Shown here piece after piece: positions 25,495-33,384 of a stretch of 64,000 nt of DNA. Under the pieces are notes generated by a model. It did not search any database. It worked only from the letters and a program-made list of their open reading frames with translations, and was not told the DNA's origin. The stretch is from assembly GCF_900163695.1 (NCBI RefSeq), contig NZ_FUIC01000014.1, positions 1-64,000 on the forward strand, in the 5' to 3' direction. Position 1 is the stretch's first letter, and every line of letters begins with the position of its first letter. The position numbers and the translations under genes were made by a program. The stretch comes from Gulosibacter sp. 10. Lineage in GTDB: Bacteria; Actinomycetota; Actinomycetes; Actinomycetales; Microbacteriaceae.

Positions 25495-26285
25495 GCGAAA
25501 CGACCCCGGACATGCCCCCGCCGCGGCCCGCATCCTGGCCTGCCGCCGTCGCGATCCACACCGGCAGGATCCTCAGACGGTGGCTGCGGTCGCCGGTGAT
25601 GCTGTTCACCGCAGTCGCCTTCCCCGTGATGATGATGCTGATCTTCGTCGTCATGTTCCGCGGCATGATCGAGCGGTTCACCGGCGCCCCCGTCGATCTC
25701 CCCCGCATCTGGGTCATGATCGTGGTGTCATCGATGCTCACCGGGGCCATCATGGGTGCGGGCAGCACCGTGCAGGAGCGCCGGGAAGGGTTCATGGACC
25801 GCATCCGCACTCTCCCCGCGCATGCCTCCGCCGGCTATGCCGGGCGCATCCTCGCGGAATCGCTTCGCGCGTTCCTCGCCGCGCCCCTCACGATGCTCAT
25901 CGCTCTCGTTTTCGGCGCCGATTTCGGCAGCCCGGCAGCGGTGCTGCGCATGCTCGCCGTGCTGCTGATGGTCGCGATCGCGAGCGGCGCGTTCGGCGTG
26001 ATGATGGGGTATCTCGCAGAGACGCCACAGGGAGCCGTGGCCGCATCGCCGGCCATCATGGCGGCGATGTTCTTCAACACGGCGATGATGCCCAGCGAGC
26101 GCTACGCCGCGCCGCTGCGGCCTATCGTGGACGTCTCGCCGATCACGGCCGTCGCGAACCTGTCTCAAGATGCCCTCGCCGGAGGAACGAGCATCTCTCA
26201 TATCACGCTGTTCGTCCTCTGGTTCGGCGGACTCGTCCTGCTCAGCGTCGCGGTCATCGCTTTCAAGGCTCGACTACGACGCTGA
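25491..26285 (+). CDS. ABC-2 type permease 2
   Basis: The 264-residue membrane protein is homologous in layout to permease 1, with SPVMLFTAVAFPVMMMLIFVVMF near the N-terminus, the coupling segment TVQERREGFMDRIRTLPAHAS, and four more hydrophobic stretches. ATG at 25491 overlaps the previous stop by 4 bases. It ends the rightward arm and overlaps the 3' end of a convergent small gene by 12 bases. Two different permeases suggest a heterodimeric channel. Confidence 0.82.
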   Translation: MSETTPDMPPPRPASWPAAVAIHTGRILRRWLRSPVMLFTAVAFPVMMMLIFVVMFRGMIERFTGAPVDLPRIWVMIVVSSMLTGAIMGAGSTVQERREGFMDRIRTLPAHASAGYAGRILAESLRAFLAAPLTMLIALVFGADFGSPAAVLRMLAVLLMVAIASGAFGVMMGYLAETPQGAVAASPAIMAAMFFNTAMMPSERYAAPLRPIVDVSPITAVANLSQDALAGGTSISHITLFVLWFGGLVLLSVAVIAFKARLRR

Positions 26286-26591
26286 CCAGAGCAGTGTGGA
26301 ACCGGGAGCGGGCCTGCGGGCCGCCTCGACGACCGGGGAGCCCGGGCCTGCGAGGATTGTCCCGGAAGCTGCGGCGCCCTCGATCACCCACAGCCCGGTA
26401 CGCCACCGGTGCGCCAGCCACCCAAGCGATAGCGCGGTCGACGACTGCGCGAGCAGTCGCTCCGCAAGCTCCTTCTGACCGATGATCGCCCCGGCCACGG
26501 GACCAATCGTCTCGTCGTCAACGATGACATCGGCCATGTCGGCCTCGGTCATCTCCTCTCGGACCGAGCCGGACCCTCGGATACCGTTCAT
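26274..26591 (-). CDS. hypothetical small protein
   Basis: The 105-residue product starts at the ATG at 26591 after AAGGGGGGA. It has a hydrophilic start (MNGIRGSGSVREEMTEADMADV), a middle GPVAGAIIGQKELAERLLAQSS, and ends LLWSAS. There is no signal peptide or clear transmembrane segment, and I do not recognise the family. Its last 12 bases overlap the convergent permease gene. A peptide-precursor role was considered but nothing in the neighbourhood supports it. The gap to 26744 shows no other gene. Confidence 0.45.
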   Translation of the reverse strand: MNGIRGSGSVREEMTEADMADVIVDDETIGPVAGAIIGQKELAERLLAQSSTALSLGWLAHRWRTGLWVIEGAAASGTILAGPGSPVVEAARRPAPGSTLLWSAS

Positions 26592-26744
26592 CAGGCAGTC
26601 CCCCCCTTCGGTCGCTTCCCGCTCAAGGGACGCATACCAAGCATCACGTTGCCGAGAGGCGACGCCGGGTACGCTCTCGTCTCGGAGCGACCGCCGCCCG
26701 CTATCGGAGCGCCGCGCACGGCCGCAGGAGGAGGGGACCGCCGG

Positions 26745-27452
26745 ATGACGAGATATTGGGACCGGCAGAACTCCGTGCTCGCATTCTGGACCGACCCGGT
26801 CTCCGAGACGCCGGAGTGGATCGCGGACCGCATCGACGCGTTCGTCGAGCGCGCATCGGCCAGCACCGGCATCGCCGCCTGGCGGTTGGGCGATGGCGCC
26901 CAGTGGCGCGGCTCGCGAGCAGAGCGGGCGGCGCTCATCCGGAGGTTCCCGAGCCCCGGCGCGACGGGAGCGCCGGATGGCGAGGACGGCTATGCGCTGT
27001 CGGTGGCGGGGACCACCGCCGACCGGGTGTTCATCCAGTGCACCGTGATGGCCGGCGACCCCTATCCCGGGCGGCGCACGCCGATGCACAGCGTCTCGGT
27101 CCGGCTGCAGAAGCTCGAGGCGCGGGGCCAGGACCCCGAGCTGGGACTGCGACTGCTCGGGGACGTGGCGGTGGCCTTCGACCCGGCCGCGGCGAGGTGG
27201 AGCCTCGACGGCATGTCGGCGTTCGCGACGAGGCGCGGGTTCCAGGTCCCGGAGGGCAACGCCACCTGGGTCAACGACGCCGTCGCAGCGGTCACGACCG
27301 TCGCGGAGGGCGTCGCCGCCGACCGCGTCGGCAACGGCGTGCTCCTCACCACCCCGGCGGATTGGAGCGGCGAACGCATCGCCGCGGCCATCCGCGCCAC
27401 CCTCGACGCGAACGGCATCGCCGACGTGCCGCGCCGACCTGCGGGTGCATAG
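26745..27452 (+). CDS. hypothetical soluble protein
   Basis: The 235-residue protein starts at the ATG at 26745 after AGGAGGAGGGG. It begins MTRYWDRQNSVLAFWTDPVSETP, has no membrane segment or signal, and shows mixed alpha/beta composition with Trp-rich strands (WRLGDGAQWRGS; ARWSLDGMSAFA; ATWVNDAVAAV). The size and N-terminal pattern faintly recall immunity-type proteins (Imm52-like), but I cannot support that. It stands alone, next to the small convergent gene at 26274. Confidence 0.6.
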   Translation: MTRYWDRQNSVLAFWTDPVSETPEWIADRIDAFVERASASTGIAAWRLGDGAQWRGSRAERAALIRRFPSPGATGAPDGEDGYALSVAGTTADRVFIQCTVMAGDPYPGRRTPMHSVSVRLQKLEARGQDPELGLRLLGDVAVAFDPAAARWSLDGMSAFATRRGFQVPEGNATWVNDAVAAVTTVAEGVAADRVGNGVLLTTPADWSGERIAAAIRATLDANGIADVPRRPAGA

Positions 27453-27593
27453 CGACGCGGAAGAGGGTGCAGCAGTCGGAAGGCGAGAGCGCGTCCGGCT
27501 GTCGATCCCGTCACGCTCGGCTACGACGCACCCGGTGCGAACATCACACAGTCGTACCCGACGCCGTTGCGCGGGCCTCGACGGCTCGGCGGA

Positions 27594-28391
27594 TCAATCG
27601 CCGGCTCGTCCAAGCGCGTCGAGCCTCCCGGTGTCCGCGGGACGCCTGGCTTCGATGAGGTGCCGGGTGGAGTGCGCGATGAACGGCCCGTCCCGCTGGA
27701 TGCGTTCGTGGAGGTCGCGGAGCCGATCGCGATGCCGCTCGATCGTGAACCCCGGAACCCACCAGATCACCTTCCGCAGCAGGTACACCACGGCTGCGAC
27801 ATCGTGGATCTCGATGCGCAGCCTCGCCGTCCGCAGGCTCACGATCTCGAGCCCGGCCGCCTCCGCCGCGGCCGCCTCGTCGTCGGGATGGCGCTCGCGC
27901 CGCGCCTCGGGCTGGGGGCCGAGGAAGAACTCGATCAGCTCGAACGCGCTCGCAGGCCCGACGTGCTGGGCGAAATAGACACCGCCGGGCCGGAGCACTC
28001 GGGCGATCTCCTCCCACCAGATCGTCGCGGGATGCCTGCTGGTGACCAGGTCGAAGGCGGCATCCGCGAACGGCAGCGGCGGCTCGTCGGGGTCGGCCAC
28101 GACGACCACGCCGCGCGGATGCAGCAGCCGGGCGGCTTTGCGGACGTTCGGCGGCCACGACTCCGTCGCGACCGCAGTGACCGGGAACACCTCGGCCTCG
28201 GCGAGCACTTCGCCGCCGCCCGTCTGGATATCGAGCGAAGCAGTCGCGCGGCCGAGCCGATCGGCCAGCTGCCGGGCGTAGCCCCAGGCCGGGCGCTCCT
28301 CTGCGGCCCGCCCGTCCAGCCAGGAGAAGTCCCATCCGGATACGTCCGCGGACGCCCCGGCCTCGATCAGCGAATCGAACGTGTCACCCAT
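27594..28391 (-). CDS. class I SAM-dependent methyltransferase
   Basis: The 265-residue enzyme has a Rossmann-like core (Methyltransf_11 type): DIQTGGGEVLAEA as motif I, VVVVADPDEPPLPFADAAFDLVTSRH around motifs II-IV, and IARVLRPGGVYFAQHVGP as the post-IV segment. Motif I is unusual (TGGGE where DxGxGxG is common). The C-terminal part carries WWVPGFTIERHRDRLRDLHERI, as in several uncharacterised actinobacterial methyltransferases. ATG at 28391 with GGGAG about 10 bases before; 28400 is an alternative start. Substrate unknown. Confidence 0.75.
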   Translation of the reverse strand: MGDTFDSLIEAGASADVSGWDFSWLDGRAAEERPAWGYARQLADRLGRATASLDIQTGGGEVLAEAEVFPVTAVATESWPPNVRKAARLLHPRGVVVVADPDEPPLPFADAAFDLVTSRHPATIWWEEIARVLRPGGVYFAQHVGPASAFELIEFFLGPQPEARRERHPDDEAAAAEAAGLEIVSLRTARLRIEIHDVAAVVYLLRKVIWWVPGFTIERHRDRLRDLHERIQRDGPFIAHSTRHLIEARRPADTGRLDALGRAGD

Positions 28392-28469
28392 ACCCGCCAT
28401 TCTCCCGCCCCGCAGCCGCCGGCGACGCTCACCGGGCCGGCCTCGGGGCGTTCTCCGAGCGCCCGGGGG

Positions 28470-28498
28470 TTGACGCCCGCCCGGGACGGGCGCACAAT
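28470..28498 (+). promoter_or_regulatory. sigma-70-like promoter of the marR operon
   Basis: TTGACG (28470-28475) and CACAAT (28493-28498) are separated by 17 bases, directly upstream of a palindrome at 28501. Confidence 0.5.
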
Positions 28499-28500
28499 AA

Positions 28501-28514
28501 GTCAAGCGCTTGAC
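28501..28514. promoter_or_regulatory. MarR-type operator palindrome
   Basis: GTCAAGCGCTTGAC is a perfect 14-bp palindrome at the predicted transcription start of the operon that encodes a MarR protein. Autorepression is the straightforward reading. Confidence 0.65.
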
Positions 28515-28549
28515 GAATTATGCCGAGCGCCCCTCCGAAGGGAAATGCC

Positions 28550-28963
28550 ATGAACGGAAACCGGATCGTCGCACGCATCGGCGTGGTCGCGGCGGGCGCC
28601 GCGGCCGCACTCGTCATCTGGGCGCTCGCACTGATCGGCGGCGGCATCCAGGTCGCACTCGGCAGAGGCGAGCCCGCGGACATGCCCTGGTGGCAGGTGC
28701 TGGCCGCATCGGCGGTCGCCGGCCTCGCGGGCTGGGCGCTGCTCGCGGTGCTCGAGGCGCGCCTCGGCGCTCGAGCCCGCCGGATCTGGACGGTGATCGC
28801 GGTCGTCGTCGCGGTCCTCTCCCTGGCCGGCCCGTTCGGCACGCCCGGCATCGAGACGGGCGACCGCTTCTGGCTGGCAGCCGTGCACCTCGCGCTCGCC
28901 GGCGCGTACATCCCCCTGATGGCGAGCACGGCGGCCCGAGCCGCATCCCTCCGCGACGCGTGA
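28550..28963 (+). CDS. four-helix membrane protein (DUF6069-like)
   Basis: The 137-residue protein has four hydrophobic segments (about 10-34, 50-70, 80-98 and 108-130) joined by short loops such as GRGEPADMPWWQVL and GPFGTPGIETGDRFWL. The pattern fits small actinobacterial proteins grouped as DUF6069, with no known function. The ATG has GAAGGGA before it. Its stop overlaps the marR start as TGATG, so the two are co-translated under the palindromic operator at 28501. Confidence 0.65.
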   Translation: MNGNRIVARIGVVAAGAAAALVIWALALIGGGIQVALGRGEPADMPWWQVLAASAVAGLAGWALLAVLEARLGARARRIWTVIAVVVAVLSLAGPFGTPGIETGDRFWLAAVHLALAGAYIPLMASTAARAASLRDA

Positions 28964-29394
28964 TGCGCTACCCCCTGGGCGCGCTGCTCGCGCAAGCCCA
29001 CGCGCGATTCGTGGCCGACTGCGAATCGCGCCTGGCCGATGCGGGATATCCGGACGTCGCGATCTCGCACGGCACGAACATCCTGCGCCACCTCTCCCCC
29101 GGGACTCCGATGCGCGTCGCCGACCTCGTGCCGCGCTCCGGCGTCACGAAGCAGGCGATCAGCCAGCAGGTGGCCTATCTCGCGGAGCACGGGTACCTCG
29201 CGGTCTCTCCCGATGAGCGCGACCGTCGCAGCAGAGTCGTCCTCCTCACCGAGCGGGGCGTCGCGAGCCGGCGCGCGGTGCGCCAGGCTTTCGTCGAGGT
29301 CCACCGCGCCTGGCGGGAAAGCTACGGCGAGAATCGGATGCGCGAACTCTTCGACACTCTCGCGGCGATCACCGAGTTCGAACCGGCCTCCTGA
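28963..29394 (+). CDS. MarR-family transcriptional regulator
   Basis: The 143-residue winged-helix protein has a recognition region RVADLVPRSGVTKQAISQQVAYLAEHGYL and a wing SPDERDRRSRVVLLTERG, both typical of MarR. It probably represses its own operon through GTCAAGCGCTTGAC and responds to a small phenolic or lipophilic ligand, as family members do. The only co-transcribed gene is the four-helix membrane protein, which is therefore the likely regulated output. Confidence 0.85.
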   Translation: MRYPLGALLAQAHARFVADCESRLADAGYPDVAISHGTNILRHLSPGTPMRVADLVPRSGVTKQAISQQVAYLAEHGYLAVSPDERDRRSRVVLLTERGVASRRAVRQAFVEVHRAWRESYGENRMRELFDTLAAITEFEPAS

Positions 29395-29445
29395 GCGCTC
29401 CGGCGAGTCGGGGTCGACGCGCCCGCCGCGCATCGGCCGGGGCGG

Positions 29446-30678
29446 TCATCCCCCGCCCGCGCGCCCGGACGCCCGCGGGCCCGCCCCGGCATCCCCCGCC
29501 CGCAGCAGCAGGAGCGCCCGCTCGCCGTCGTTGGCGGCGCTCTCCGCGGCGCGGCGGAACAGCCGCTCGGCCTCGGCCTCCCGGCCGAGCCTGGCGAGCA
29601 GGTCGGCGCGGACCGCGAGCGCGTACCGGTCGTCCTGCGCGGGCTCCAGCCCGTCCAGCTCGTCCAGCGCCTCCTGCGGGCCGTCGACGTGCGAGCGCGC
29701 CACGAGGCGCGCCGTGCGCACCGCCGCGGTGGGCACGAGCGGCACGAGCATGTCGTAGAGGGCGAGGATCTGCCGCCAGTCGGTGTCCTCGTCGCGCGCG
29801 GCATCGCAGTGCACCGCCTGGATGGCGGCCTGCAGCTGGTAGGGGCCGGGGCGGTTCGCGGCGAGGCATTCGCGCACCAGCGCGTGCCCCTCGGCGACCA
29901 TCGAACGGTCCCAGCGTCCGCGGTCCTGCTCGGGCAGCGCGATCAGCCCGCCGTCCTCCCCGATCCGCGCCGGCCGGCGCGCCTGCAGGAGGAGCAGCAG
30001 CGCGAGCAGCCCCTTGGCCTCGGGCTCGCCCCTCGCGCGGGCGGCGACGAGTCTCGCCAGCCGCACCCCCTCCTGGCTGAGGTCGAATCGGCTGAGCGCG
30101 CCGGCGGTGGCGACGTAGCCCTCGTTGGCGATCGCGTAGACGACCGCGAGCACGACGTCGAGCCGGTCGTGCAGCCGCCCCGGCTCGGGCAGGCCGATGC
30201 GGGCGTCCCGGATCTTCCGTTTGGCGCGCGCGAGGCGCTGGGCGACGGACGACTCGGCGGCGCCGAACGCCCGCGCGATCTCCGCGGCCGTGAGCCCGCC
30301 GACGTAGCGGAGCGTCAGCGCCACCTGCGACTCCGCAGAGAGGCTCGGATGCGCGCAGAGCAGGATCATCCGCAGCTCGTCGTCCTCGCCCTCGTCCGGG
30401 AAGGTCTCGGCGGGCTGCACGAGCCGCGGCGCGTACCGCTGCTCCGTCTCCGCGCGCCGGATGCGGTCGATCGCGCGCCGGCGGGCCGTCGTGACGATCC
30501 AGGCCTGCGGGTTCGGCGGCACGCCCCGGTCGGGCCAGGTCTCGGCGGCCGCGACGAACGCCTCCTGCACGGCGTCCTCGGCCGCCTCGAGGTCGCCGAT
30601 CGCGCGCATGAGGATCGCGACGGTGCGGCCGTACTCCGAGCGGAACGCCCGGCGCACGGCCGCGATCGCGTCGTCCAC
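29446..30678 (-). CDS. ECF sigma factor with long C-terminal TPR-like extension (ECF42-like)
   Basis: The 410-residue protein has sigma2 (about 10-75: LEAAEDAVQEAFVAAAETWP) and sigma4 (about 105-160: ALTLRYVGGLTAAEIARAFG, then SSVAQRLARAKRKIRDA) regions. An extension of some 250 residues follows, rich in helical repeats and containing the DGPQEALDELDGL block characteristic of the ECF42 group. That group has no classical anti-sigma factor and is linked to DGPF/YCII proteins, exactly the gene found 9 bases upstream. The extension is thought to control activity. Target promoters are unknown. Confidence 0.88.
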   Translation of the reverse strand: MDDAIAAVRRAFRSEYGRTVAILMRAIGDLEAAEDAVQEAFVAAAETWPDRGVPPNPQAWIVTTARRRAIDRIRRAETEQRYAPRLVQPAETFPDEGEDDELRMILLCAHPSLSAESQVALTLRYVGGLTAAEIARAFGAAESSVAQRLARAKRKIRDARIGLPEPGRLHDRLDVVLAVVYAIANEGYVATAGALSRFDLSQEGVRLARLVAARARGEPEAKGLLALLLLLQARRPARIGEDGGLIALPEQDRGRWDRSMVAEGHALVRECLAANRPGPYQLQAAIQAVHCDAARDEDTDWRQILALYDMLVPLVPTAAVRTARLVARSHVDGPQEALDELDGLEPAQDDRYALAVRADLLARLGREAEAERLFRRAAESAANDGERALLLLRAGDAGAGPRASGRAGGG

Positions 30679-30687
30679 GGCGCGCCC

Positions 30688-31038
30688 TCAGCCGCCGAAG
30701 CTCGGCGCGGGGCGGACCTCGATGTCCAGCCCGGTGGCCTCGGAGACCTTGCCCGCCCATGCGACCGCCGCGTCGAGGTCGGCCACGTCGATGACGGTGA
30801 TGCCGCCGACGTACTCCTTGAGCTCCGCGAACGGCCCGTCCGCCAGGGTGATCGCGCCGTCCCGGCTCGACACCACCGTCGCGGAGGCCGGGTCGGCGAG
30901 CGGCATCGCGAACACCCAGACGCCGGCGGACTGCATCTCCCCGGTGACCGCGGTGACGTCCTGGATCACCTGCTGGAGCTGCTCGGGCGCGAGGGTTCGG
31001 CCGGCGGGGGTGATGTTGCTCAGCATGTACTGGACCAT
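30688..31038 (-). CDS. YCII-related (DGPF) protein
   Basis: The 116-residue single-domain protein belongs to the YCII/DGPF superfamily (ferredoxin-like dimer): MVQYMLSNITPAG at the start and TLADGPFAELKEYVGGITVIDV, which contains the DGPF signature. ATG at 31038 follows AAGGAGA. It is co-transcribed with the ECF42-like sigma gene, a widely conserved pairing in which its biochemical role is unknown. Confidence 0.85.
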   Translation of the reverse strand: MVQYMLSNITPAGRTLAPEQLQQVIQDVTAVTGEMQSAGVWVFAMPLADPASATVVSSRDGAITLADGPFAELKEYVGGITVIDVADLDAAVAWAGKVSEATGLDIEVRPAPSFGG

Positions 31039-31236
31039 GATCTTCTCCTTCGTCGCGGCATGGCCTCGATGCCATGCTCGCCATCTACACGTTCGGGAGC
31101 GGTCGGATTCGACATTGTCCTCGAGAATTCTCGAGATAGCCGGAGTCAGCCTCCACGACGATTCCCGCACCATCGTCCCTCCGTTAGCATCGCCTCCAGA
31201 GCCGCGACCGGCGCGGCCGATGTTGGAGGTACTCCC

Positions 31237-31530
31237 ATGAAGAAGCTCGCCGTGCTCCTCGGAGCCGTGGCCCTCGCACTGGTCGGATGCAGCTCGTCGG
31301 TGTCGGCGGACGACCTCGCCGACGAGGTCAAGAGCGCCCTGACCGAGCAGGTGGGGATCGAGCCCGACTCGGTGGAGTGCCCCGATCCGCTGCCCGCGGA
31401 GGAGGGGTCCGAGGTGCGCTGCACGCTCACCCACGAGGGCACCTCGTTCGGCGTCACCGTCACCTCCAAGGGAGAGACCGACGGCAACATCGAGTTCGAC
31501 ATCCAGGTCGACGAGACGCCCGAGGGATAG
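31237..31530 (+). CDS. DUF4333 lipoprotein
   Basis: The 97-residue lipoprotein has a signal MKKLAVLLGAVALALVGC ending in a lipobox. The mature part is one DUF4333-type domain with two Cys (VECPDPLPAEEG, VRCTLTHEGTSFGVTV) that probably form a disulfide. It acts on the outer face of the membrane; function unknown. GGAGGT precedes the ATG. It is monocistronic. Confidence 0.8.
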   Translation: MKKLAVLLGAVALALVGCSSSVSADDLADEVKSALTEQVGIEPDSVECPDPLPAEEGSEVRCTLTHEGTSFGVTVTSKGETDGNIEFDIQVDETPEG

Positions 31531-31591
31531 TCGTCGCGCGCCTGCCGCGCAGCGACGGGACTGCACGGCCTCGGCAGGCGCGGGAAACCGC

Positions 31592-31712
31592 ACACCCGCC
31601 ACGCACCGCGGATGTGAGGCATTTCGCGGCTACCGGCCCGGATGTGAGACTCCTGCCGGGTAACAGCGTTCCATTCCCGGCGTTCCCCTCACATCCGCGC
31701 GAAACACGGGCA
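31592..31712. repeat. dispersed GATGTGAGG element, copy 1
   Basis: About 120 bp, roughly 80 percent identical to 41658-41776. It contains CGCGGATGTGAGG (31607-31619) and its perfect inverse CCTCACATCCGCG (31687-31699), with an inner copy GGATGTGAG at 31640-31648. Both copies lie in gene-free DNA, in the same orientation. Confidence 0.75.
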
Positions 31713-32208
31713 TCCGGCCCTCCACGCCAAGCCCTGCCGCGGAACGCTGACGCCGGCCGGCGGCTACCGGCTCGTCAACCTCGTCACGCCGCTCCCGGGA
31801 GCCGAGACCGCCGCGTAGCAGCCGGCACGCCGGCGTCACCGGCACACCGGAATCACGGAGCACCGCGGCTCGGGCCGGGCTACCCTCGTTCCTCGGAGTT
31901 CCGGCTCGAGCGCGGGGGACGTTCGGATCGCGGCCGAGGTCGGTCTGCGGGCGATGACCAGCACGAGCACGATAGCGGCGAGGAGCGCGGAGATCGGCGG
32001 GGCCAGGCGAAGGAGCAGGCAAGGATCGGTGCGCCGAGCGCCGACCCCGCGGATGCCGATCTGGACGCGCTGGCGCAGCGGCTCGCCGAGAAGGAGGCCG
32101 AGGTCCGGCGCGCGCGAGGGCGGCTGCATCGGCTCGCCGCCCGGGACGCGCCGACGGCACCGTGACGCCCCCATGATGCTCCGACCCCGCTCGCATAGGG
32201 TGAACCGC
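31713..32208. other. gene-poor stretch with a possible coding remnant
   Basis: No confident gene. Codons in the + frame ending at the TGA at 32163-32165 show strong G/C third-position bias from about 32010 and encode a heptad-like tail (DLDALAQRLAEKEAEVRRAR). No start codon, SD or plausible N-terminus joins it. On the minus strand a hydrophobic stretch (ISALLAAIVLVLVIA) is read just beside it. This may be the remains of a small coiled-coil or membrane protein. Confidence 0.35.
32196..32201 (+). promoter_or_regulatory. -10 element of the GTPase gene, predicted leaderless start
   Basis: TAGGGT ends 7 bases before the ATG at 32209, with no SD between. Confidence 0.4.
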
Positions 32209-33384
32209 ATGGCACGGAAACAGACGGCGCTCGAGCAGCACATCGCCGTGTTCGGCGAGAGCGGCAGCGGCAAGACCGTGCTGCTCTCCTCGTTCTACGG
32301 CGCCACGCAGGAGCCCCAGTACAGCCGCGAGCACCTCTACCGCCTCTACGCCGACGACACCGGGGTGGGCAACCGGCTGCACCAGAACTACCTCGGCATG
32401 AAGCAGGAGGCGCAGGCGCCGCCCGCCACCCGGTTCGAGTCGACCGCCTACTCCTTCTCGATCAAGCTCAAGGAGGACTCGAACGCCAAACGGGTCAGGG
32501 GCAGGCCCTTCGACGCCATGCGGCTCGTGTGGCACGACTACCCCGGCGAATGGTTCGAGCAGGATGCGAGCGGCCCCGCGGAGCAGGCCCGCCGGGTCGA
32601 CGGCTTCCGGTCGCTCCTCGGCTCCGATGTCGCGCTCTTCCTCGTGGACGGCCAGCGCCTGCTCGACTACGCCGGCGAGGAGCAGCGGTACCTGAAGTCG
32701 CTGCTCGGCAACTTCCGCAACAGCCTGCTGTCGCTGAAGGGCGAGCTGCTGCGGGGCGGCGAGCCGCTCATCCGATTCCCCCGCATCTGGATCATGGCGC
32801 TGTCGAAGTCCGACCTGCTGCCGGAGACCGACGTGTACGCCTTCCGCGACCTCATGATCGGCAAGGTCGCCGAGGAGATCAACGAGCTGCGCGAGGTGCT
32901 CTCGGAGTTCGTGGCCGGCAGCGAGGCGCTCGCCGTGGGCGAGGACTTCCTGCTGCTCTCCTCCGCGAAGTTCGAGACGGGCCGCATCGATGTGGATACG
33001 CGCGTCGGCGTCGAGCTCATGCTGCCGCTCGCCGCGATGCTGCCCTTCGAGCGCCACGTGCGGTGGGCCCGGACCAAGCAGCTCCCGGGCAAGGTCGCCG
33101 AGTCGCTCGTCGGCGCCGGAGCCATCGGGGTCACGGCCCTCGCGGGGGCGCTGCTCGGCAACCGGCGGCTGCCGGGCCCGCTGCGGCTCGTCCAGGGCGC
33201 CGTCGGCGGCCTCGTGTCGAAGGAGGCGGTGGACCAGGCCGCGCGGCTCGCCGGCGATGCGCTCAAGTCGATGAACGCCGGCGCACAGGCCCGGCACGAC
33301 TACCTCGCGGCCACGCTCACGCAGTTCAAGCTGGACCTCGCCCGCGGCGAGCAGGAGCGCGTCCTCCTCCGGAGCCCGCGATGA
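32209..33384 (+). CDS. TRAFAC-clade GTPase
   Basis: The 391-residue protein has a P-loop GESGSGKT (16-23), a switch II-like WHDYPGEW (D110, G113) and SKSD (199-202) in the place of the NKxD guanine-specificity motif. A C-terminal part with hydrophobic, Gly/Ala-rich segments (about 300-330: GAGAIGVTALAGALLG) may contact membrane. Proteins of this type are annotated as TRAFAC-clade GTPase-domain proteins, and relatives occur in multi-component NTPase conflict systems. Its last codon overlaps the start of a small partner gene (ATGA). Function unknown. Confidence 0.7.
   Translation: MARKQTALEQHIAVFGESGSGKTVLLSSFYGATQEPQYSREHLYRLYADDTGVGNRLHQNYLGMKQEAQAPPATRFESTAYSFSIKLKEDSNAKRVRGRPFDAMRLVWHDYPGEWFEQDASGPAEQARRVDGFRSLLGSDVALFLVDGQRLLDYAGEEQRYLKSLLGNFRNSLLSLKGELLRGGEPLIRFPRIWIMALSKSDLLPETDVYAFRDLMIGKVAEEINELREVLSEFVAGSEALAVGEDFLLLSSAKFETGRIDVDTRVGVELMLPLAAMLPFERHVRWARTKQLPGKVAESLVGAGAIGVTALAGALLGNRRLPGPLRLVQGAVGGLVSKEAVDQAARLAGDALKSMNAGAQARHDYLAATLTQFKLDLARGEQERVLLRSPR

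Noticed and set aside
23692-26285. Daunorubicin-type antibiotic self-resistance cluster
   Set aside because: The ATPase and permeases are DrrAB-like, but no antibiotic biosynthesis genes exist in the window and the context is an ECF/metal-type divergon.
26274-26591. Ribosomally made peptide (bacteriocin-like) precursor beside the ABC exporter genes
   Set aside because: The protein lacks a GG or other leader-cleavage motif and a Cys- or Ser/Thr-rich core, no modification enzyme is adjacent, and it is convergent to the exporter operon.
26745-27452. Immunity protein of a polymorphic toxin system
   Set aside because: The resemblance is limited to size and N-terminal style. No toxin or secretion gene lies nearby.
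31287-32165. A 292-codon plus-strand frame after the DUF4333 gene
   Set aside because: Its first part lies inside the DUF4333 gene in another frame and its middle runs through the dispersed repeat. Only the last 50 or so codons look coding, and they have no start.
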